Source: Bacteroidales bacterium UBA6207 | GTDB taxonomy: Bacteria > Bacteroidota > Bacteroidia > Bacteroidales > F082 | DNA length: 14,223 bases | NCBI GenBank assembly: GCA_002421995.1 | Contig: DISP01000074.1 | Span: 1-14,223 of the forward strand | Direction of reading: 5' to 3' | Part shown: in pieces, positions 1 to 7,055 of the stretch | How the letters are laid out: each line of letters begins with the position of its first letter | Position numbering within the stretch: the stretch's first letter is position 1 | Notes under the pieces: generated by a model | Databases searched by the model: none | What the model saw: only the letters and a program-made list of their open reading frames with translations | Told to the model about the DNA's origin: nothing | Program-made: the position numbers and the translations under genes

Positions 1-279
1 AATGTAAAAAGTCGCTGCATTGATGAGAGCCGCGATTTTGTTGCACTGCTGGATGTGTTTATTGACGGCATTTTCGTTGAACAAGTTAAGATGCCATTCG
101 ACTACATCACCAGAAAATACGACATCTTCCATAAATACCTGCTGTCATCGACCAACCATAGACTCACCATTCACTGGGCAAACCAACACCCCGATTTCAG
201 GATTTATTTCAAATCCTATGTAGTGTATGATGAAAAGCCACAGGCTACGCTGGTAGTTGCAGAAAAACCCAAACTTTAA
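1..279 (+). CDS. C-terminal end of a protein, possibly ADP-ribosylglycohydrolase-like (5' end outside window)
   Basis: The reading frame is open from base 1 to the TAA at 277-279 and encodes the last 92 residues of a protein whose start lies upstream. GTG at 55 is inside the frame and is unlikely to be the true start. The residues around DGIFVEQVKMP, TRKYDIFHKY, HRLTIHW and YFKSYVVYDEK alternate as in a beta-sandwich. From memory they resemble the C-terminal carbohydrate-binding-like tail of Bacteroidota proteins annotated as ADP-ribosylglycohydrolase family. That identification is weak, because the catalytic part is not visible. The stop codon overlaps the start of the next gene by one base (TAATG), so the two are almost certainly co-transcribed and may be translationally coupled. 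Confidence is high that this is coding and low for the family. Confidence 0.6.
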   Translation, partial: NVKSRCIDESRDFVALLDVFIDGIFVEQVKMPFDYITRKYDIFHKYLLSSTNHRLTIHWANQHPDFRIYFKSYVVYDEKPQATLVVAEKPKL

Positions 280-1880
280 TGAAAAAAACAGGACTGCATA
301 TCATCCTTGCAAGCGTTCAATTGCTTCTGTTGCTGGCGGTATTGGCCTCATGCCATAAGACCGATCCGGTGCCCGAAACACCTTTTGTACGTCTTCAGGA
401 AGGTTTGCAACTGAAAAGCAATCTCTTGCACAAGACCATTAACTATGCTGTATTGCTGCCGGAGGGCTATCAGGAATCAGATCAGCGATTTCCTGTAGTT
501 TACCTGCTACATGGCTTTGGAGATGACGAACAGGCCTGGTACAAAGGCGGCAACATCCAATGGTATGCTGATCAGTATGCAGCAACCCTTGGCGATGTGA
601 TATTTGTGATGCCGGAGGGTTTCAACACCTATTGGGTAAACAAATACAATGGTAACTTTCCCATTCAGGAAATGCTTGTCAGCGAACTCGTTCCACATAT
701 CGACAGTGCTTTTCGCAGCAAAAAAGAGGTTTCGCAGCGTGCTGTGATGGGCTATTCGATGGGAGGTTATGGAGCACTGACCACTGTGGCCAAAAACCCT
801 TCTGTTTTCGGAACATCCATCGCGCTGAGTATGTCGTTTCGCACCGATGCGCAATACCTCAGCGAGCCACAAAGTGTTTTTGATTATCAGTGGGCACCTG
901 TTTTTGGGGGAATGGGTGTTGCTGGTCAGGCAAGGCTCAATGATTATTTTCTGGCATATAGCCCGTTTCACTATTTTGCCAAAGAGGACGATGTCTCACA
1001 AAGCGGACAACACTATTTTATTGATTGCGGCGATGATGAGGAAAGCCTTGCGTTCACAGCCAATGCGCTGCACAGCCTTATGCAAAACAGGCAAATCAAA
1101 CACGAGTTTAGAATGCGAAGCGGTGGCCACAGCTGGGACTATTGGCACGCATCGCTTCCCGAAGCATTCGCATATATGCGCAATACTTTTGATGGTTTGC
1201 TCTGGCCCGATGATAGTGATATAAAGCCGGAGCGAAGACAGCCCGAAACCAATCAGCTGATCACCCATACTGCTACTGCAAACATGCCGGAGTTCAAGGT
1301 GCTGAAACCAGCCAATTATGATGAGTCAACAACTGAATATCCACTCATATTGCTCTTGAACGACCCTGTGGAGCTGGATGCAGCTCAGGCTGGCGAACAA
1401 CTGCTGCAACAACTCAATCAGGCCATTTATAAACAGCGGCTACCTGCATGTCTTGTTGTTGAAATGTCGTTTCAACAGCCTTTCAACACCGATGAAAACC
1501 TGTCTGCCCTACGCGGGTTTCTGTCAGAAAACTACCGTTTGCGTTCTGACGGCATATTTGCCGTAATCGTTGCCAACGGGGAGGCTGGCAATGCTGCGTT
1601 TGCTTCACGCGAAAGCCTCAGCAGCCAATTCAATGCGCTGTTGCTTTTCAATGCGGATCTACCCGACACCTTAAACACAACGCTGCCTTCAATGGCATTC
1701 TATCTCGATATGACAGACCAGCATACTGCCTGCCAAGCTTATGAGCGCTTGTATGAGGCCGTCAGAGAACAGGAAATCAGCTACGAATACCGCGTGAGGC
1801 AAGGGCAACAGTTGTTTGCCGACTTTGAAGCAGGACTCAATGATGCCATGATTTTTATCAAAAACAATTTAAAACGTTAA
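279..1880 (+). CDS. Exported lipoprotein esterase (PF00756-type alpha/beta hydrolase) with degenerate second esterase domain
   Basis: This 533-residue protein begins with a lipoprotein signal: a hydrophobic stretch at residues ~8-23 and a lipobox LASC with Cys25, so it should be anchored on the periplasmic or outer surface. Residues ~40-305 form a putative-esterase domain of the feruloyl esterase/esterase D type, with an oxyanion-type motif (YLLHGFGDDE), nucleophile elbow GYSMGG with Ser160, an acidic loop DCGDDE (Asp249-253) and GGHSW with His284. The substrate is unknown; members of the family cut acyl or aryl esters, often on carbohydrates. Residues ~325-533 repeat the order of the fold, but the nucleophile region reads VANGEAG and the histidine region reads RQGQQLF, so this half should be inactive. 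The start ATG overlaps the previous stop. The next gene, four bases downstream, is a clear paralogue. Confidence 0.9.
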   Translation: MKKTGLHIILASVQLLLLLAVLASCHKTDPVPETPFVRLQEGLQLKSNLLHKTINYAVLLPEGYQESDQRFPVVYLLHGFGDDEQAWYKGGNIQWYADQYAATLGDVIFVMPEGFNTYWVNKYNGNFPIQEMLVSELVPHIDSAFRSKKEVSQRAVMGYSMGGYGALTTVAKNPSVFGTSIALSMSFRTDAQYLSEPQSVFDYQWAPVFGGMGVAGQARLNDYFLAYSPFHYFAKEDDVSQSGQHYFIDCGDDEESLAFTANALHSLMQNRQIKHEFRMRSGGHSWDYWHASLPEAFAYMRNTFDGLLWPDDSDIKPERRQPETNQLITHTATANMPEFKVLKPANYDESTTEYPLILLLNDPVELDAAQAGEQLLQQLNQAIYKQRLPACLVVEMSFQQPFNTDENLSALRGFLSENYRLRSDGIFAVIVANGEAGNAAFASRESLSSQFNALLLFNADLPDTLNTTLPSMAFYLDMTDQHTACQAYERLYEAVREQEISYEYRVRQGQQLFADFEAGLNDAMIFIKNNLKR

Positions 1881-1884
1881 TGTT

Positions 1885-3435
1885 ATGAGAAACAAACTGT
1901 TTTTGATAATTTTTATCCTTGCAGGCTACGCAGCTTCGGCCGGCGAAAATTTACGCATTTTCGAGAGCGAGCAGATGAACAGCCGGGTTTTAGGACAAAA
2001 AGTCAGCTATTCTGTTTTGTTGCCCGATGGTTATGCACAGGGCGAGAAACATTATCCTGTCGTGTATCTGTTGCACGGTCTTGGCGATGATGAAACATCG
2101 TGGTTAGAGTATGGACGCATCACACAGGCGGTAGATGAACTTGTGAAGGCAGGACAGATTGAGCCAATGATCTATGTGATGCCAATGGGTTACAGAACCT
2201 ATTATGTCAACGATTACAAAGGTGAGTTTCCTTATGAGGATATGTTTGTGAATGAATTTGTCCCGCATATTGATTCCGTTTACCGAACGTTAAAGAATGC
2301 CGATCAGCGGGCGCTGGTGGGCTACAGCATGGGAGGCTTTGGGGCTTTCAGTCTGCACCTGCGGCATCCCGAACTGTTTGGTGCAGCAGTTCCGCTAAGC
2401 ATGTCGGTACGCACCGATGCGCAATACATGAGCGAAGACGCAAATGGTTGGAACACACAATGGGGTCGGCTTTTTGGTGGGGAGGGTATGACAGGTGAAG
2501 ACCGTATCACTACCTATTACCGTGCCCACAGCCCGTTTCATGTATTTGAAAGAATGACAGAAAAACGCAAACAAGCCGTAAACTTGCTTATGTTCAATGG
2601 CGATGAGGAAGAAACACTTTGCCGAAGCAACGAAGAATTGCATATCCTGATGCACAGGCTCGGAGTGCCTCACAACTATCGTGTGTTGGATGGTGGGCAT
2701 AGTTTTCATGTTTGGCGCGAAGCCTTGCCGGAAGCGCTCATTTTCATCAATGATTTCATGCAGAAGTTGATTGTGAAGCAGGAGGCTTTGGCAATGGTGA
2801 AAGATGAAGATCAGAACCAAAATACACTGCAATTGCAATTGGCAGGTTATGGTGTTGAAGTTGTTCTTCCGGCCGATTACCATCTTGGAAACAGAAAATA
2901 TCCCTTGATCCTTTTTGCTTCATTTTCGCACGAAGGCCGTCTTGTAGCGACAAAAGCTGTTCATGCGCAGGTGCAGTCGAACCAGGCTCCTCCGGCAGTT
3001 CTACTGTTTCTTTCCTCAGGAGAATTGCAACACTTAGATTCCATTTTACCGGCTGCCGGGGCGGAATTGCGTTTGAGAGAAGGAGCGCGGATGAGAGCAA
3101 TAGCAGTCAGCGGCGCAGAAGCTCCTTTAGCCATGCGTCAATCTTTGGAAATGGGTTTCAGCAGTTGTTTGCTGTTTCATGGCTGCTGGAACAATTTGGA
3201 AGAATTAAAAGAACTCCTAAAACCTGGCGAATGGAAAGGAAATGATGTGCGCGTGTTTCAGATTGCCGCCGACCGTGGCAGCGATGTGGAAGGCAACGGA
3301 AACCTACACATCCTGCTCAGAGAGCAAAGCAATCGTCATGAATACCGTGTTCATGCAGGAAATGACAAAGACACAGCTGCTGCTTCAACACTTGAGGAGG
3401 CGCTTCAATTTATACTTAACAGATTTCACCGTTAA
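1885..3435 (+). CDS. Secreted esterase (PF00756-type alpha/beta hydrolase), paralogue of the preceding gene, with degenerate C-terminal repeat
   Basis: This 516-residue protein has a cleavable signal peptide (hydrophobic residues ~5-16, likely cleaved after ASA near residue 19) and no lipobox Cys, so it is probably periplasmic or secreted. The esterase domain (residues ~25-295) shows YLLHGLGDDE, nucleophile elbow GYSMGG with Ser148, NGDEE with Asp240 as the likely acid, and GGHSF with His272. Blocks such as RTDAQY, SPFH and VNEFVPHIDS/VSELVPHIDS match the upstream esterase closely, so the two arose by tandem duplication. Residues ~310-516 form a second esterase-like module starting at VEVVLPADYHLGNRKYPL. 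Its nucleophile region reads VSGAEAP and its histidine region HAGNDKD, so it lacks the triad. The gene starts four bases after the previous stop and is probably in the same operon. The natural substrate cannot be told from sequence. Confidence 0.9.
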   Translation: MRNKLFLIIFILAGYAASAGENLRIFESEQMNSRVLGQKVSYSVLLPDGYAQGEKHYPVVYLLHGLGDDETSWLEYGRITQAVDELVKAGQIEPMIYVMPMGYRTYYVNDYKGEFPYEDMFVNEFVPHIDSVYRTLKNADQRALVGYSMGGFGAFSLHLRHPELFGAAVPLSMSVRTDAQYMSEDANGWNTQWGRLFGGEGMTGEDRITTYYRAHSPFHVFERMTEKRKQAVNLLMFNGDEEETLCRSNEELHILMHRLGVPHNYRVLDGGHSFHVWREALPEALIFINDFMQKLIVKQEALAMVKDEDQNQNTLQLQLAGYGVEVVLPADYHLGNRKYPLILFASFSHEGRLVATKAVHAQVQSNQAPPAVLLFLSSGELQHLDSILPAAGAELRLREGARMRAIAVSGAEAPLAMRQSLEMGFSSCLLFHGCWNNLEELKELLKPGEWKGNDVRVFQIAADRGSDVEGNGNLHILLREQSNRHEYRVHAGNDKDTAAASTLEEALQFILNRFHR

Positions 3436-3457
3436 TTAACCATCAATATTTAAAACT

Positions 3458-4465
3458 ATGTACATTGTTAGCAGTTATTCCTTGGCCATCGGTCTCACAT
3501 TCATCACCATGTTGTGCTGGGGTTCGTGGGGCAACACCCAGAAACTTGCTGCCAGAACCTGGCGCTATGAGCTTTTTTACTGGGATTATGTTATTGGTGT
3601 TTTATTGCTTTCGTTGATCATGGGTTTCACCCTTGGAAGCAATGGAAGCGCCGGCAGAAGTTTCATCCCCGACCTCATGCAGGTGAGTGCCAGCAATTTC
3701 GGGAGTGCCTTTTTGGGTGGCATCATCTTCAACGCATCCAACATCCTGCTTTCGGCTTCTATCTCGCTGGCCGGCATGGCAGTAGCTTTTCCGGTAGGAG
3801 TGGGGCTGGCGCTTGTGCTTGGTGTCATCATCAATTATGTCGGTGCACCGGCTGGCAATCCGGTCACGCTTTTTGCCGGTGTCATGCTCATCGTTGTTGC
3901 GCTTCTGCTCAACGGCAATGCGTATAGCCGCATGAACAAAGGCAACAAGCAAGCAAGTGCCCGCAAAGGCTTGTGGATTGCTATTGCTGCCGGTATTCTG
4001 ATGTCGTTTTTCTACCGATTTGTGGCAGCAGCCGTTGATCTTCAAAATTTCGAGGCTCCCACACCCGGAATGGCGACTCCTTATACAGCCGTGTTCATCT
4101 TTGCACTGGGGATGCTCTTCAGTAACTTCTTTTTCAATACCTTACTCATGAAAAAACCCTTTGTTGGCGCGCCTGTTGGCTACCGTGAATATTTCAAAGG
4201 TAAATTGTCAACCCATGCTGTCGGAATACTTGGTGGACTCATCTGGGGTATCGGCACTTCGCTCAACTACATCGCGTCAGGCAAAGCAAGTCCTGCAATA
4301 TCTTACGCATTGGGACAGGGTGCAACCATGGTAGCTGCTTTCTGGGGTGTGTTTATCTGGAAAGAGTTCAGGGGTGCCTCCAAAACAGTGAACTACCTTA
4401 TCGCGCTTATGTTTCTGTTCTTTATAGCGGGGCTGGCTCTGATCATCCTGGCCGGCAACGCATAA
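3458..4465 (+). CDS. DMT-superfamily permease, sugar (GRP)/ureide-permease-like
   Basis: This 335-residue protein is almost entirely hydrophobic, with about ten predicted membrane helices, placing it in the inner membrane. The N-terminal region has the motif CWGSWGNTQKLA followed by WRYELFYWDYVIGVLL, which I associate with the Bacteroidota group of DMT-superfamily transporters annotated as GRP-family sugar transporters or ureide-permease-like proteins. A lysine/arginine-rich loop near residues 155-168 divides the two halves, in keeping with the 5+5 helix plan of the superfamily. The substrate is not determined; a sugar, nucleoside or ureide would fit. It starts 22 bases after the second esterase, so it probably imports the product released by the exported hydrolases upstream. 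That functional link is inference from gene order. Confidence 0.8.
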   Translation: MYIVSSYSLAIGLTFITMLCWGSWGNTQKLAARTWRYELFYWDYVIGVLLLSLIMGFTLGSNGSAGRSFIPDLMQVSASNFGSAFLGGIIFNASNILLSASISLAGMAVAFPVGVGLALVLGVIINYVGAPAGNPVTLFAGVMLIVVALLLNGNAYSRMNKGNKQASARKGLWIAIAAGILMSFFYRFVAAAVDLQNFEAPTPGMATPYTAVFIFALGMLFSNFFFNTLLMKKPFVGAPVGYREYFKGKLSTHAVGILGGLIWGIGTSLNYIASGKASPAISYALGQGATMVAAFWGVFIWKEFRGASKTVNYLIALMFLFFIAGLALIILAGNA

Positions 4466-4553
4466 TATTGCCTTATAATCTTTAAAATCAAATACTTTAC
4501 AAGAGTAATAGAATCATTCACTTAATTTTTTTCTAATCTAAATTTTATATTTT

Positions 4554-5321
4554 ATGAAAAAGTTTTTCAGTATGTTGCTTATCGCTGTGCTCGTTGCAGC
4601 AAGTATTAGTTCCTGTAAAAAAGATGATGACGATGATGATCCGATCGTTGTTGCCGCTTCAAAAATCAAAACCATTGGCGTGAACTACGGCGATGGCGTT
4701 GAAGGCTACGAGTTTTTCTATGATGCCAATGGCCGTGTTACAAAAATCTACAATTCGTGGGAAGGCGAAGTGGTTGACACAATCAAGTATGACTACAGCG
4801 TTTCGGGAAAATTGACGATCACCAAAGAGGACTGGCCAACAGTGTATGAACTCAACGCCCAGGGTATGGTGACAAAGGAAGTATGGGACGAAACAAGCTA
4901 TGCATCATATACTTACGATGCTGATGGCTATCTGACCGGTATCAGTGAATTTTGGGATGGTGCCAGCCATAAAAAGTTCGAAGTGGAAGTGGTGTCTAAA
5001 AACATCATGAAGCATACCCGCTATAACGATGAAGGTGTTGTGAACAGATACAAGACCTTTACCTACACCACCGGCGACAATAAATCGGAACTGCATCAGG
5101 CCAATGCTGTTGACTCAAACTGGAAAACCATCGGCAATCTGTTCGGTAAACCTAGCACCAAACTTGTTGATTTCCTGAAATACTGGGAGCCGGGTGATGA
5201 AGCCAACACAGGAACCACCACCATCACCTATACTTTTGACACCAAGAACAGGGTTGCTTCCATGACAAGAGCCGGAGCTGACTGGCAGGAAGCATTCACC
5301 TATACCTATTACGAAGATTAA
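4554..5321 (+). CDS. Lipoprotein with YD/RHS-like repeats, function unknown
   Basis: This 255-residue protein starts with a typical Bacteroidota lipoprotein signal (MKKFFSMLLIAVLV...) with lipobox ISSC, Cys21, followed by KK and a run of six aspartates encoded by repeated GAT/GAC codons. Acidic residues just after the Cys are common in surface-exported lipoproteins of this phylum. The mature part carries repeated short beta-hairpin units of the YD type: FYDANGRVTKI, YDYSVSGKLTI, YELNAQGMVTKE, YTYDADGYLTGI and YTFDTKNRVASM. These resemble the small RHS/YD-repeat lipoproteins frequent in Bacteroidetes. No catalytic motif is visible. It lies 88 bases after the permease, an AT-rich gap, and is followed by a stem-loop, so it is probably its own transcription unit. 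A structural or binding role at the cell surface is the most one can infer. Confidence 0.8.
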   Translation: MKKFFSMLLIAVLVAASISSCKKDDDDDDPIVVAASKIKTIGVNYGDGVEGYEFFYDANGRVTKIYNSWEGEVVDTIKYDYSVSGKLTITKEDWPTVYELNAQGMVTKEVWDETSYASYTYDADGYLTGISEFWDGASHKKFEVEVVSKNIMKHTRYNDEGVVNRYKTFTYTTGDNKSELHQANAVDSNWKTIGNLFGKPSTKLVDFLKYWEPGDEANTGTTTITYTFDTKNRVASMTRAGADWQEAFTYTYYED

Positions 5322-5550
5322 TCGTTAGTCAACCCTCCGCTTATCGAAAGATGATTGTGTTGGCTGAGGGTTGGTTAGTGAATGTGCATTGGAAAGAAGC
5401 CGGTCCGGAATGGCCGCGCTTTTTTCCGATGTATAATAAAACCCTGATTCGAACCTGCTCATTATCAATTCTGAAAAACGAAAACTATAAATCTAAGATG
5501 TTTATAACCGGAAAAGCCATGACCCAGCCATTAAACCCTTTTACCCGATA
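5322..5550 (+). other. Intergenic leader region before the citrate operon
   Basis: This stretch holds the stem-loop at 5323-5380 and then AT-rich sequence from about 5430. TATAAT occurs at 5432-5437 but with no convincing -35 partner, and I see no clear Bacteroidota TAnnTTTG element. An open frame of 66 codons (5351-5551) crosses it and ends in the overlap TAATGATG with the transporter start. It has no recognisable domain, lies partly inside the stem-loop, and I do not annotate it as a gene. The operon promoter is presumably here, but I cannot place it. Confidence 0.4.
5323..5380 (+). terminator. Long stem-loop after the lipoprotein gene, possible terminator or leader structure
   Basis: Bases 5323-5337 can pair with 5366-5380 over 15 positions as RNA, including the perfect core AACCCTC/GAGGGTT and four G-U pairs. 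The loop is 28 bases, with a possible short inner stem (GCT with GGC). It begins one base after the lipoprotein stop codon, which suits a transcript end. The stem is not followed by a T-run, so a classical intrinsic terminator is not proven; an mRNA-end stabiliser or a leader element of the citrate operon is also possible. Confidence 0.4.
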
Positions 5551-7044
5551 ATGATGAAAAACACCAAAACGATCGGAATGGTAGCCGGACTTTTGATTTT
5601 GGCATTGGGCTTGCTTCTCCCGGTGCCGCAAGGCATGAATCCACAAGCAAGAAATGTTGCTTTGATCACCCTGCTGATGGCCGTATGGTGGATGACAGAA
5701 GCTATTCCTGTTTACGCCACGGCTTTTCTGCCAATGGTGCTTTTTCCGCTACTTGGTGTGTTGCCTGCCGGTAAAACAGCTATTAATTACGGGCACGACT
5801 TTGTGCTTATGATGATTTCCGGCTTTTTTCTGGCAATGGCCATTGAAGCGCAAAACCTTCACAAGCGTATTGCATTGCTCATCATCCGCGCCTTGGGAAG
5901 CAGCAGACCCGTCTTGCTGTTAAGTATGATGCTTGCTACGGCTTTTCTCTCAATGTGGATTGCCAACGTCACTGCTGCGTTGCTCATGCTGCCCATTGGC
6001 ATGGCTTTGATTGTGAAAGAAGAATCACTTTCGGGAAATGACAGCCGTTTTGGCACTGTGATGATGCTGGGCATCGCATTCTCAGCCAGCATTGGCGGCA
6101 CAGCCACCCTCATTGGATCGCCAACGAATATGATTTTCACCGGCATTCTTGGACACATGTTTCCACAAGCTCCACCGGTAAGTTTTTTCACATGGTTGAA
6201 AATTGGCCTGCCTCTTGTAATATTCTTTCTGCCGGTCATCTGGCTTTATCTTGTCAGGTTTTACAAGGTAAAGGACAGCATCCCCGGCAGCCGCGAACTG
6301 ATCCAACAGGAATTGCAGCAAATGGGATCGCTCACAAAAGGCGAGTTTCGTGTAATGGTGATTTTTCTTTTCGCATCCATGGGTTGGGTGTTTCGCGAAG
6401 ACCTTGTGATTGACACATTTATCATGCCTGGTTGGGCTTCTCTCGCAGGATTGAACCACTTTGTGCACGATAGTACCGTAGGGATGGCGGCGGCGATGCT
6501 TTTGTTTATGACCGCCGATGGAAAAGGGAGCCGCCTGCTTACCTGGAAGACAGCATCCAAAATACCCTGGGGAGTAGGAGTGATCGTTGGTGGCGGCTAT
6601 GCGCTGGCTTCAGGTTTCAAAGCCACAGAGCTTTCTGCCTGGATTGGGGGGCAGCTGGCCTTCATCAGCGGATACCCTACTTTTGTCGTCATTTTCATTG
6701 TTGTTGCGGTTGTGCTTTTGTTCACCGAAATCAACTCCAACACCGCCACAGTCAATATTTTTCTTCCTGTTTTAGCCAGCCTTGCTGTTGCCGGCAACAT
6801 CAACCCGCTGCTGCTGATGCTGCCTGCAACCTTTGCCAGTTCGTTTGTTTTTATGATGCCTGCCGGAACGGGTCCGAATACTGTTATCTTTGGAAGCAAC
6901 AGAATCACAGCACCTGAGATGGCGCGTGCCGGATTGGGTCTGAAAGTCATTTCAATGCTGTTGCTTCCACTATTGCTTTACCTCCTGATAGGATGGGTGT
7001 TTGGCGATGCCCGTAGTCTTCCTTTTTGGGCTGTTATCCAATAA
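5551..7044 (+). CDS. SLC13/DASS-family sodium:anion symporter, probably citrate or dicarboxylate importer
   Basis: This 497-residue inner-membrane protein has the hallmarks of the divalent anion:sodium symporter (DASS/SLC13) family. The N-terminal block WWMTEAIPVYATAFLP is present. The first substrate/sodium hairpin reads SMWIANVTAA (Asn139) followed by IGGTATLIGSPTNMIF (SPT at 190-192). The second hairpin reads TEINSNTATVN with an intact SNT at 396-398. A conserved proline/glycine segment MMPAGTGPN follows near residue 430. The length suits the family. The first SNT motif is altered to Ala-Asn-Val. It stands immediately upstream of citrate lyase genes with an 11-base gap, so import of citrate is the likely role; succinate, malate or tartrate cannot be excluded from sequence. 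Two adjacent ATGs (5551 and 5554) could serve as the start, and no Shine-Dalgarno sequence separates them. Confidence 0.9.
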   Translation: MMKNTKTIGMVAGLLILALGLLLPVPQGMNPQARNVALITLLMAVWWMTEAIPVYATAFLPMVLFPLLGVLPAGKTAINYGHDFVLMMISGFFLAMAIEAQNLHKRIALLIIRALGSSRPVLLLSMMLATAFLSMWIANVTAALLMLPIGMALIVKEESLSGNDSRFGTVMMLGIAFSASIGGTATLIGSPTNMIFTGILGHMFPQAPPVSFFTWLKIGLPLVIFFLPVIWLYLVRFYKVKDSIPGSRELIQQELQQMGSLTKGEFRVMVIFLFASMGWVFREDLVIDTFIMPGWASLAGLNHFVHDSTVGMAAAMLLFMTADGKGSRLLTWKTASKIPWGVGVIVGGGYALASGFKATELSAWIGGQLAFISGYPTFVVIFIVVAVVLLFTEINSNTATVNIFLPVLASLAVAGNINPLLLMLPATFASSFVFMMPAGTGPNTVIFGSNRITAPEMARAGLGLKVISMLLLPLLLYLLIGWVFGDARSLPFWAVIQ

Positions 7045-7055
7045 AATATTCAAAC

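Noticed and set aside
507..971. Long minus-strand frames opposite the esterase, transporter and citrate lyase genes
   Set aside because: They are shadows of well-supported + strand genes and have no family resemblance.
5438..5456. TTCGAATC on the minus strand, like a tRNA T-loop
   Set aside because: The flanking bases do not form the five-pair T-stem and no acceptor, D or anticodon arm is present.
5351..5551. Open frame of 66 codons ending in the overlap with the SLC13 gene start
   Set aside because: Its start lies inside the stem-loop, the predicted peptide has no signal, domain or consistent composition, and it is explained as a chance frame in the leader.
7026..7055. Upstream extension of citDE to a TTG at 7026
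   Set aside because: It would overlap the transporter gene and add ten residues before the conserved CitD start; ATG 7056 is a better start.
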